Shown here in pieces: positions 18,358-24,942 of a stretch of DNA of 64,000 bases; position 1 is the stretch's first letter, and every line of letters starts with the position of its first letter. Both the position numbers and the translations under genes were made by a program. The stretch spans positions 1 to 64,000 of the forward strand of contig NZ_JROO01000037.1 of assembly GCF_000826685.1 (NCBI RefSeq). The letters run 5' to 3'. This DNA is from Streptomonospora alba. Its GTDB lineage: Bacteria > Actinomycetota > Actinomycetes > Streptosporangiales > Streptosporangiaceae. Under the pieces are notes generated by a model. It made no database searches. It was not told the DNA's origin and worked only from the letters and a program-made list of their open reading frames with translations.

Positions 18358-18792
18358 ATGACGACCGACACCGCATTCAGCCCGCACGCTCTGCTCGCCG
18401 AAAGCCGCCTCGGCGTCCTGGCGACGATCAAGTCGGACGGCCGCCCCCAGCTCTCCCCCGTGACGCCCTTCTACGACCGGTCGGACGAGCTCCTCTACGT
18501 CTCCATGACCGAAGGGCGCGCCAAGACCGCGAACCTCCGCCGCGATCCGCGCGCCGCGCTGGAGGTCACCGCCGCCGACGGCCGGTCGTGGGCCACCGCC
18601 GAGGGCACGGTCTCACTCACCGGCCCGGGTGCCGATCCCCTCGGCCCCGAGGTCGACGCGCTGGTGGAGTACTACCGCAAGGCCGCCGGGGAGCACCCGG
18701 ACTGGGAGGAGTACCGCTCGGTGATGGTCGCCGACCGCAGGGTGCTCATGCGGATGGCGGTCGAACGCGTCGTCGGCGACCGGATCGGCTGA
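18358..18792 (+). CDS. PPOX-class F420-dependent (pyridoxamine 5'-phosphate oxidase-fold) oxidoreductase
   Basis: 144 aa, the usual length. Split-barrel flavin/F420-binding domain: LGVLATIKSDGRPQLSPVTP at the N-terminus and a basic RAKTANLRRDPRAAL strand pair, followed by WATAEGTVSL. Actinobacterial members bind F420 or FMN and carry out redox reactions on small molecules; substrate unknown. The ATG at 18358 has only a weak GGA upstream, but the conserved domain begins within 15 residues. Confidence 0.9.
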   Translation: MTTDTAFSPHALLAESRLGVLATIKSDGRPQLSPVTPFYDRSDELLYVSMTEGRAKTANLRRDPRAALEVTAADGRSWATAEGTVSLTGPGADPLGPEVDALVEYYRKAAGEHPDWEEYRSVMVADRRVLMRMAVERVVGDRIG

Positions 18793-18864
18793 CGGCCGCG
18801 GCCCGGCTCCGCGCCCCTGCTTCCCCGCTGTCCCGCTCCCCGCTCCCCCGCTCCCGGCGGAGCC

Positions 18865-19908
18865 CTACTGTGCGGTGCGTACCGGGCCCGAGGTCCCCCG
18901 CACCGTCAGGGTGGGGGTGATCGCGAACTCCTTGGCGGTGGTGCGCCCCTCGTCGAGGCGTTCGGTCACCGCCTGCACGGCAAGCTCGGCGAGCTGGGCC
19001 GAATCCTGGCGCACCGAGGTGAGGTCGAGGAACGACAGATGGGCCAGCCGGCTGTCGTCATAGCCGATCACCGACACGTCCTCGGGAACGCGTACGCCGG
19101 CGCGTACGAAGACCTCCAGCAGGCCGCGGGCGCAGCGGTCGTTGGCGGTGACCACCGCTGTGGGCAGCACGTCCTGGGCGAGCAGTTCGCGGGCGGCGCG
19201 GGCGCCCGACTCCTCGGTGAAGGCGCCGGGCAGTTCCCGGGCGCGGTCGGCGAGCCCGTGCCGGCGCATCGCGTCGCGGTAGCCGCGCCGGCGCTCCTCG
19301 GCTTCGAGCGCGGCGCCGCCGTCGACGTGGACGATGTCGCGGTGGCCCAGGTCGGCGAGGTAGCCGATCGCCCTGCTCATGCCCGGGGCCTCGGAGCTGC
19401 GTACCAGGTCGGCGCCCGGCACCGTGGCACTGCGGCTCACCTGGACCACGGGCACCTGCTCGGCCACCCTGCTCAGATCGGGCGAGGGGGCGGGTGAGGG
19501 GCCGGTGAGGATGAGGGCCTCGCTGCGCAGCCCCAGCAGCTCCTCGATCGCCTGGCGCTCGTCGCGCGAGGGGACGTTGGCGCTGAGCGCGATGCCGTAG
19601 CCGAGGTCCTGGGCGCAGGCGTAGATGCCCTCGACCAGTTCGACGTTGTGCGGCTGGTCCATGTTGAACAGGACGCCGATCTGCCGGCTGCGGGTGCGGC
19701 GCAGCAGCTGCGCGGCGGTATGCGGGCGGTAGCCGAGCTCGTCGGCAGCCTCGCGCACACGGCGGCGGGTCTCGTCGCTGGGCCCGGCCTGGTCGCGCAT
19801 GACCAGCGACACCAGTTGCCGGGACACGCCCACGCGTTCGGCGACGTCGCCCATCGTGGGGCGCCGCTTCGGCTCGACGGCCCCGGCTGCGCTCTCGGTA
19901 TCCGGCAC
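18865..19908 (-). CDS. LacI-family transcriptional regulator
   Basis: 347 aa. N-terminal HTH with hinge (TMGDVAERVGVSRQLVSLVMR, then DETRRRVREAADELGYRPH) and a full periplasmic-binding-like sensor (IGVLFNMDQPHNVELVEGIY; VIGYDDSRLAHL). The recognition helix SRQLVSLVM differs from the common VSxxTVSxxLN form. GTG 19908 has GGAGGAGG eight bases upstream. No sugar operon is adjacent, so the target genes are unknown. The promoter may lie beyond a long palindromic repeat (19945-20009), which would place that hairpin in the leader. Confidence 0.93.
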   Translation of the reverse strand: MPDTESAAGAVEPKRRPTMGDVAERVGVSRQLVSLVMRDQAGPSDETRRRVREAADELGYRPHTAAQLLRRTRSRQIGVLFNMDQPHNVELVEGIYACAQDLGYGIALSANVPSRDERQAIEELLGLRSEALILTGPSPAPSPDLSRVAEQVPVVQVSRSATVPGADLVRSSEAPGMSRAIGYLADLGHRDIVHVDGGAALEAEERRRGYRDAMRRHGLADRARELPGAFTEESGARAARELLAQDVLPTAVVTANDRCARGLLEVFVRAGVRVPEDVSVIGYDDSRLAHLSFLDLTSVRQDSAQLAELAVQAVTERLDEGRTTAKEFAITPTLTVRGTSGPVRTAQ

Positions 19909-19944
19909 CTGCCTCCTCCACGCCGATTCCGACTCCGCCGAGCC

Positions 19945-20009
19945 CCGTTGATCTTGTACCTACCGTCACGGATAACGATTTCCCGTGACGGTAGGTACAA
20001 GATCAACGG
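19945..20009. repeat. Long palindromic repeat, copy 2
   Basis: 27-bp perfect arms (19945-19971 and 19983-20009; the left one begins CCGTTGATCTTGTACC) separated by 11 bases. The outer 16 bp equals copy 1 at 13972-14034 and the spacers are alike (ATAACGATTTC versus AAATCGATTG). It lies 36 bp before the LacI start and 172 bp after the PP2C stop, both on the minus strand. Confidence 0.9.
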
Positions 20010-20072
20010 TGATACGCCCGACCCGGCCCGGCCGCGTGGCCGCCACGGTACCCAACAGTCTTTCAGGGTAGG

Positions 20073-20085
20073 AACCTCTGAGGTT
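20073..20085. promoter_or_regulatory. Small inverted repeat upstream of LacI gene
   Basis: AACCTC-T-GAGGTT in a locally AT-richer stretch (20070-20100). Possibly part of the LacI promoter/operator; only the symmetry supports this. Confidence 0.3.
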
Positions 20086-20181
20086 AGCACGTTAAAACAC
20101 CCGACTCCGGGCCTCGCCGACCACGGCGCTGCGGACGGAGGCCCGCGGCCCCCGGCAGGCCCCAGCGCCGCGGGCAACGGT

Positions 20182-21471
20182 TCAGGGAGCGCGCAGTGCG
20201 AGGAGGACGATGTCGTCCTCGGAGGACTCCGACATGTGGCTCAGCAGGCCGTCGCAGAGCGCGTCGGGGGACTCCCCGGCGAACTGCGCGGCATGCTGGC
20301 GCAGGCGTATCAGGCCGCGGTCGATCTCCTCGCCGCGGCGCTCCACCAGGCCGTCGGTGTAGAGCAGGAGGGTCGCGCCGCGGGGCAGCTCCACCCGGGC
20401 GTCGGCGCGGTCCCAGTCGCCGCCGACGCCCAGCAGCACGTCGTAGCCCTCCTCCAGGAAGCGGCTCGTACCGTCTTCCAGGACCAGCAGCGGCGGGTAG
20501 TGCCCGGCGTTGGTCCAGTGGAAGGTCAGCGGCTCGCCGCCGCCGCCGTTCAAACGCGCGTAGACGGCGGTGGCCGTGTGCGCCGAGAAGTACTCCAGCA
20601 GCCCGTCGAGGCGGCGCATGATCGCGCTCGGCGGCTCCTGGTGCTCCCAGGCCAGGGTGCGCAGCATGTTCTGCAGCCGGGCCATCTCCACCGCCGCGGT
20701 GAGGTCGTGCCCGCTGACGTCGCCCACGGTCACGGCCGGAGCCCCGTCGGGCAGCACGACCACGTCGTACCAGTCGCCGCCCACCTCGACGTTCTCCTGA
20801 GCGGGCGCGTACCTGGCCGCCAGCTCCACCTGCTTGAGGTCCGGCAGCGCGGGCAGCAGCGCGCGCTGGAAGTTCTGCGCCGCGTCGCGCTGGGCGGAGT
20901 AGAGCCGGGCGTTGTCCAGGGCCAGCCCGGCGCGGTGGGCCAGGTCCTGCAGCAGGACCAGTTCGCTCTCGGTCACGGGGCGGTCGTGGGTGGTGCGCAC
21001 CAGGACCAGCCCGCCCAGCACGCGCCGCCGCGCACGCAGCGGGACGAGGATCTCGGTACCGGTGCCCAGGGTCTCGGTCAGCTCCCGGTGCGCCTGGCCC
21101 AGCGCGCTGGTCGCCTGGGACCGGTCGGTGAACACGAACGGTCCCTCGCCCGCCAGCATCCGTTCGAGAGGACTGGAGGAGGCGGGATCGACGGGTTCCG
21201 GGTCGGGCAGCGTCCCCAGCAGGTCGTCCGGCAGCTCGACGCCGGGGTCCCGGTGCACCACGGCGACCCGGCGCACATGCTCGCCCACGTAGTCGGCCAC
21301 GCACCAGTCGGCCAGTTCGGGCACCGTCAACCGGGCAAGGCGGTGCAGCAGGTCGTCGGGGTCCAAGCTGCTGCCGAGCACCGCACCCGCCTCGGCCAGC
21401 AGCCGCAGTCCCGACAGGGATCGTTCTTCATCCTCGCCAGCGCTTCCCGGCCGCGACTCAGCATCGCTCAT
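20182..21471 (-). CDS. GAF-domain PP2C-type (SpoIIE) protein phosphatase
   Basis: 429 aa. An N-terminal GAF sensor domain (about residues 20-190) precedes a PPM/SpoIIE phosphatase domain (about 210-427). Metal-site motifs are present: GGDWYDV, VGDVSGHDLTAA, YTDGLVERRG and SSEDDIVLLAL. Such proteins dephosphorylate anti-anti-sigma factors in partner-switching stress circuits; no anti-sigma kinase or STAS gene is next to it, and no HATPase domain is fused. ATG start with GAGGAGG upstream. Cytoplasmic, no membrane segment. Confidence 0.93.
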   Translation of the reverse strand: MSDAESRPGSAGEDEERSLSGLRLLAEAGAVLGSSLDPDDLLHRLARLTVPELADWCVADYVGEHVRRVAVVHRDPGVELPDDLLGTLPDPEPVDPASSSPLERMLAGEGPFVFTDRSQATSALGQAHRELTETLGTGTEILVPLRARRRVLGGLVLVRTTHDRPVTESELVLLQDLAHRAGLALDNARLYSAQRDAAQNFQRALLPALPDLKQVELAARYAPAQENVEVGGDWYDVVVLPDGAPAVTVGDVSGHDLTAAVEMARLQNMLRTLAWEHQEPPSAIMRRLDGLLEYFSAHTATAVYARLNGGGGEPLTFHWTNAGHYPPLLVLEDGTSRFLEEGYDVLLGVGGDWDRADARVELPRGATLLLYTDGLVERRGEEIDRGLIRLRQHAAQFAGESPDALCDGLLSHMSESSEDDIVLLALRAP

Positions 21472-21738
21472 CGAGTAGCCCCCTCCTCGCCACAGCGATC
21501 AACCGGCCGTCGGGGCAGAGAATTCCCGACCTGCATCCCGGCCGAATCTACGGCGGACGAGAGGGGGACCTGCGGACACGCCATCACACCAGGGTATGCC
21601 CGTTCGCACCACCCCTCGCCCCCGCCGCGCCATGACGAGCAACCGGTCGGCGCGAACGCGAGCTGGGGCATGGGGGTATTCGCTTTCAGCGGCCGGGCAT
21701 GGGCTGGGCGGGGGTACGCAGGGGCAGGGACAGGGGCG

Positions 21739-22479
21739 TCATGGAACGCCGCCCTGCAACTCGGTCCATTCGGAGTTCTCGAACGCGGCCGTGTGGGGTT
21801 CGGCTTTCTCGGGCGCCTCGATCTTGGGGAAATCGTCGGCCATCATCCAGTCGCCGTCACGTACGTCCTCCATCCAGATGCACCGGGCTTTTGGAGTGAC
21901 GAGGAATTCGGTGCGCCGGGATATCCCGTCGTAGGCGGAGATCCGCACCAGCAACGCGACGTCGATCCTGCGCGCGTCGACCCGCTCGTAGACCGCGCCC
22001 AACGGGAGGGCCGACATCGATGCCTGCGTCGGAAGCTCCTCGAACGTCATGCCGAAGCCGTATGACTCCAGTTCGAGGTCGATGTTGGCGCGCATGCCTT
22101 CGGTCAGCTCTCGCATATCCATGTTCCGCATCTCGTTCATGTAGAGCTGACCGGCGCGCGCCTTAACCGCCGGATCGAGGGTTGTGTAGCTGCTGTTGAA
22201 GGCGGCGAGGGCGGAGACCGCCCCCTCGGGCGTGCGAGCGAACTTGACCGGGTAGCGCCCGTCGACCTGGGCGCTACCTCCGGACAATCGGATCGGCCCC
22301 CCGCTACCGGACGGCGAGGGGGAGGATGAAGGTCGGCTCGCCGCCTCGTCGGTTCCGCCCGAGCCCAGGGCGTAGCCCACCGCCATGGCCAGAGCCAAGG
22401 CCAAGACCATAACCAGAACGACTAAGACGGTGATCAGCCAGCGGGTGCGCTGCGGGGTGGTTCCGTGGGGGGTGGACAC
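21739..22479 (-). CDS. Single-TM protein with extracytoplasmic domain, unknown function
   Basis: 246 aa. Short cytoplasmic tail, one strong membrane helix (residues about 13-38), a Ser/Pro/Gly-rich linker, then a soluble domain of about 180 residues with YPVKFARTPEGAVSALAAFN and a C-terminal DGDWMMADDFP. GTG 22479 with AAGGGA upstream gives the standard signal anchor; the frame remains open upstream but without protein-like sequence. No family recognised. It sits next to the broken XRE/DUF397 unit in a patch with weaker third-position GC bias, so it may be accessory DNA. Confidence 0.75.
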   Translation of the reverse strand: MSTPHGTTPQRTRWLITVLVVLVMVLALALAMAVGYALGSGGTDEAASRPSSSPSPSGSGGPIRLSGGSAQVDGRYPVKFARTPEGAVSALAAFNSSYTTLDPAVKARAGQLYMNEMRNMDMRELTEGMRANIDLELESYGFGMTFEELPTQASMSALPLGAVYERVDARRIDVALLVRISAYDGISRRTEFLVTPKARCIWMEDVRDGDWMMADDFPKIEAPEKAEPHTAAFENSEWTELQGGVP

Positions 22480-22767
22480 CTGCGGTCCCTTCCTACCTGG
22501 TCTGCGATCCGGGGACTCCGGCGGCGGAGGTCGCCGCCGCGTGGCCGGGCCGGTCAGCCGCTCCCCGCGCGGCGGACCGTTCACGGCGGGACAAGGGCCC
22601 GCCGGTGGCGTGCTTGCTATCGCGGGATCTTCGGGTCTATTCGGTCGTATTGGGCTGGACGATGCGGCACTCCTACGGGGGAGCGTGCGCGCGCGTGGAA
22701 GCTTGACTTAACGCCTGTGGAGAACTCGCTGGAGGGGTTGCGGGAGTCGCCGGGATGCGCAAAGAGA

Positions 22768-22798
22768 CACGGCCCTCTCGGGAGGTGAGGAGGCCGTG
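22768..22798 (-). terminator. Hairpin after the DUF397 gene
   Basis: CACGGCC / GGCCGTG outer stem (22768-22774 with 22792-22798) around a partly paired interior, about 30 bp beyond the DUF397 stop. Confidence 0.5.
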
Positions 22799-22828
22799 GG
22801 GACAGGGGATCACTGTGTGAGTCGGGGG

Positions 22829-23080
22829 TCAGAGTCGACGGTCCTTGAGGTCCTTCAGGAAGGACGACCACTCGCAGGCGGGGAAGGCGAGGTGGCCGTG
22901 GTCGCGGTGCTGGGTGTCGCGGACGGCTGCTCCGTATGCGGTGTCCGCCACCTCGACGCAGTTGCCGTTCTGGGAGTTGCTGTAGGTGGATTTGCGCCAG
23001 GTCACAGCCATCTCGACGCAGTTCCCGCCGGTGTCGTTGCTGTAGCTGGACTTACGCCAGGTAAGGCCGCGGGCGGTCAT
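22829..23080 (-). CDS. DUF397 protein with duplicated motif
   Basis: 83 aa. Contains two tandem copies of the DUF397 signature, WRKSSYSNDTGGNCVEMA and WRKSTYSNSQNGNCVEVA, then a single C-terminal DTQHRDHGHLAF part; most family members carry one copy. DUF397 genes in actinomycetes nearly always follow an XRE/DUF5753 regulator and are linked to development or antitoxin-like control. Here the ATG overlaps the stop of the regulator remnant as ATGA, with AGGAG upstream, so the original pairing is kept although the regulator is broken. Confidence 0.9.
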   Translation of the reverse strand: MTARGLTWRKSSYSNDTGGNCVEMAVTWRKSTYSNSQNGNCVEVADTAYGAAVRDTQHRDHGHLAFPACEWSSFLKDLKDRRL

Positions 23081-23357
23081 GAAAGCTCTCCTTGAATCTG
23101 TTCGATCAGCCTTCGAGATGCTTCCGGAGGCAGGGCGATTCCCTGCAGATCCCCGAAGAGACGCATATGGTCTGCCACATTCTCGGGCTCGTCAGTCGCG
23201 GTTCCTGAGCCTCGGGTATCCACGTACAGGATGCTGTCTCTGTCGGGAACCTCATACAGGGTGAAGGCGTTCGACAACCCAGGATGAAGCTCGGTTTGGT
23301 ACGGCACTACCTGGATGGAAATGCCCTGTTCATCCGATGCCTCCAGGAGTCGGCTAC
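23077..23357 (-). pseudogene. 3' remnant of an XRE/DUF5753 regulator
   Basis: Only the C-terminal part of DUF5753 is left: the frame reads RLLEASDEQGISIQVVPYQ, then HPGLSNAFTLYEVPD and ends EQIQGELS, matching the typical DUF5753 tail. The HTH domain and about 200 N-terminal residues are absent, and no proper start is available (a GTG at 23307 would give 76 aa). The homology stops near 23350-23358, where it meets the tail of a plus-strand gene, so this is a deletion junction rather than a point mutation. Confidence 0.8.
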
Positions 23358-23444
23358 AGCTGCCTGCGCACCTATCGCAACCAGTACTTCCACGGCAAGC
23401 TGCGGCGGGACGCGGCCCTGGGCGCGCTGGAGGCGCTGCTGTGA
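23346..23444 (+). pseudogene. 3' tail of an unidentified plus-strand gene
   Basis: The last about 32 codons of a gene are visible (GYSCLRTYRNQYFHGKL, then RRDAALGALEALL, stop TGA 23442-23444). Codon use is strongly GC-rich at third positions, as in real genes here, but no start or ribosome site precedes it and the 5' part is missing. The family is not recognised. It abuts the broken XRE gene at about 23350, and its stop is only 7 bp from the stop of the convergent solute-binding-protein gene. Confidence 0.55.
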
Positions 23445-23451
23445 GACCGGG

Positions 23452-24942
23452 TCAGTGGCCCTGGAGGGCCTCTTTGAGGTTGTTGTCGAGGGTCTTCAGG
23501 TCCTCGTCGGCGAGTTCTTCCTGCGACTGGCGGAACAACCTGTTCAGCTCGCTGTGCAGGACGTGGCTGTAGCGGGCGTAGTAGGGGCTGGTGGGGCGGT
23601 GGTGAGCGTTGCCGACCTCGGCGAGGAGGAGCCGGGAGTACTCCTCGCCGCGGCGGCTCTCCACCGTGGCTTCGGCGGGGGCCTCCTCGGGTGCCAGAGG
23701 CTCGGGGCACTCCCCCTCGATCGGGCCGGTGTAGGCGTCGGCCAGCACCGGCGGGTAGCCGCCGCAGTAGAGGAGGCGGCGCTGCTGGGCGGGGTCCGTG
23801 AGGTAGGAGATCAGGTCCCAGGCGGCGTCCGGGTGCCGGGAGGCGCTGCTGACCGCCAGGCTCTGGCCGCCCAGCACGCTCTCGCTGGGCAGCGGCGCGA
23901 CGCCGAACTCGATGGCGTCGCCGCCGCCGTCCGACTCGCCCGCCTCTTGCGGGGGCTGCTCCCCGCCGCCGGCCGCCGGTTCGACGGCGGGGTCCCGCGC
24001 CAGCTGGTCGTACCAGCCCGGCCAGTTGCGCATGGCCACGACCTCGCCGTCGACGAACTGCCGGAAGCTGTCGTACTCGGTGGCGTCGTCGGCCAGCACA
24101 CCCGGGTGCACAGTGCCGTCGGCCAGCGCCCGGGCCATCACGTCCACGGCGGCGCGGCCGGAATCGGCGGCGAACGCGACCGGCGGTTCGCTGTCTCCTC
24201 CGCTTCCGCGCATGCCGTAGGTGAACTCCAGCGTGTTGACGGTGAGCCCTTCGTAGGGCGCGAACTGGCCGCTGTAGCCGTAGTCGACGCCCTCGGCCTC
24301 GGCGGTCTCGCGCAGCATTTCCAGCGCGTCGGCCCAGCCGCCGACCAGGTCGTCTTCCCCCATCAGGTCGGCGCGGTAGTACAGCAGTCCGACATCGGCG
24401 ATGAAGGGCCTGGCCCAGACCGTGTCCCGGTAGGTGACCGCCTCCACGGAGGGCTCCAGCACGCCGGATGCGCCTACGTCCTCGGGCAGCGGTTCGATCC
24501 AGCCGTTGCGGGCGAACTCGGCCGTCCACTGGTTGTCGATGTTGAGGATGTCGTAGGAGAACCCCTCGGCCTGGGTCCAGCGCAGCAGCTCCGCGCGGAC
24601 CAGGTCGGCGCCGCCGGAGATCTCGATGAGCTCGGCGCGCACCTCGCCGTCCGCGCGGTCGGCGTTCCACTCGTCGACGAGCTGCTGATACAGCCCTGCG
24701 CCCGTGACGTCCTCCCCGGTGACCAGGGTTATGGCGCCCGGCTCGCCGCCGGCGCCCGGGCCGTCGGCGGCCAGGAGCGCCGCGGCCAGTGCGAGCGCGG
24801 TGGTGATCCCGGCCGCCACCGCCGCGCGCTCCCGGCGGCGGCGCAGGAAGAGCCAGCGCAGCGGCCAGGCGGCGCGCTCCGCACGGCGGCCGTCGGTTCG
24901 GCCGCCCGGCCCGCCGCCTGCCGCGTGCGATCGCGCCGCCAT
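23452..24942 (-). CDS. Membrane-tethered extracellular solute-binding protein (family 1 type)
   Basis: 496 aa. An Arg-rich cytoplasmic start and one N-terminal membrane helix (about residues 38-56) precede a family-1 sugar-type solute-binding fold: YQQLVDEWNA, YDILNIDNQW, WARPFIADVGLLYYR, GQSLAVSSASRHPDAAWDLISYLTDP. There is no lipobox, so it is anchored by the helix. ATG overlaps the stop of the upstream vWA gene (ATGA), giving strict coupling. No ABC permease or ATPase gene is nearby, which suggests the pair senses a ligand rather than feeding an importer (inference). Confidence 0.88.
   Translation of the reverse strand: MAARSHAAGGGPGGRTDGRRAERAAWPLRWLFLRRRRERAAVAAGITTALALAAALLAADGPGAGGEPGAITLVTGEDVTGAGLYQQLVDEWNADRADGEVRAELIEISGGADLVRAELLRWTQAEGFSYDILNIDNQWTAEFARNGWIEPLPEDVGASGVLEPSVEAVTYRDTVWARPFIADVGLLYYRADLMGEDDLVGGWADALEMLRETAEAEGVDYGYSGQFAPYEGLTVNTLEFTYGMRGSGGDSEPPVAFAADSGRAAVDVMARALADGTVHPGVLADDATEYDSFRQFVDGEVVAMRNWPGWYDQLARDPAVEPAAGGGEQPPQEAGESDGGGDAIEFGVAPLPSESVLGGQSLAVSSASRHPDAAWDLISYLTDPAQQRRLLYCGGYPPVLADAYTGPIEGECPEPLAPEEAPAEATVESRRGEEYSRLLLAEVGNAHHRPTSPYYARYSHVLHSELNRLFRQSQEELADEDLKTLDNNLKEALQGH

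Noticed and set aside
18865-19908. LacI gene as CelR, the repressor for the GH9 operator
   Set aside because: It is 13 kb away with an unusual recognition helix (SRQLVSLVM) and lacks neighbouring cellulose or cellobiose genes, so the identity could not be supported.
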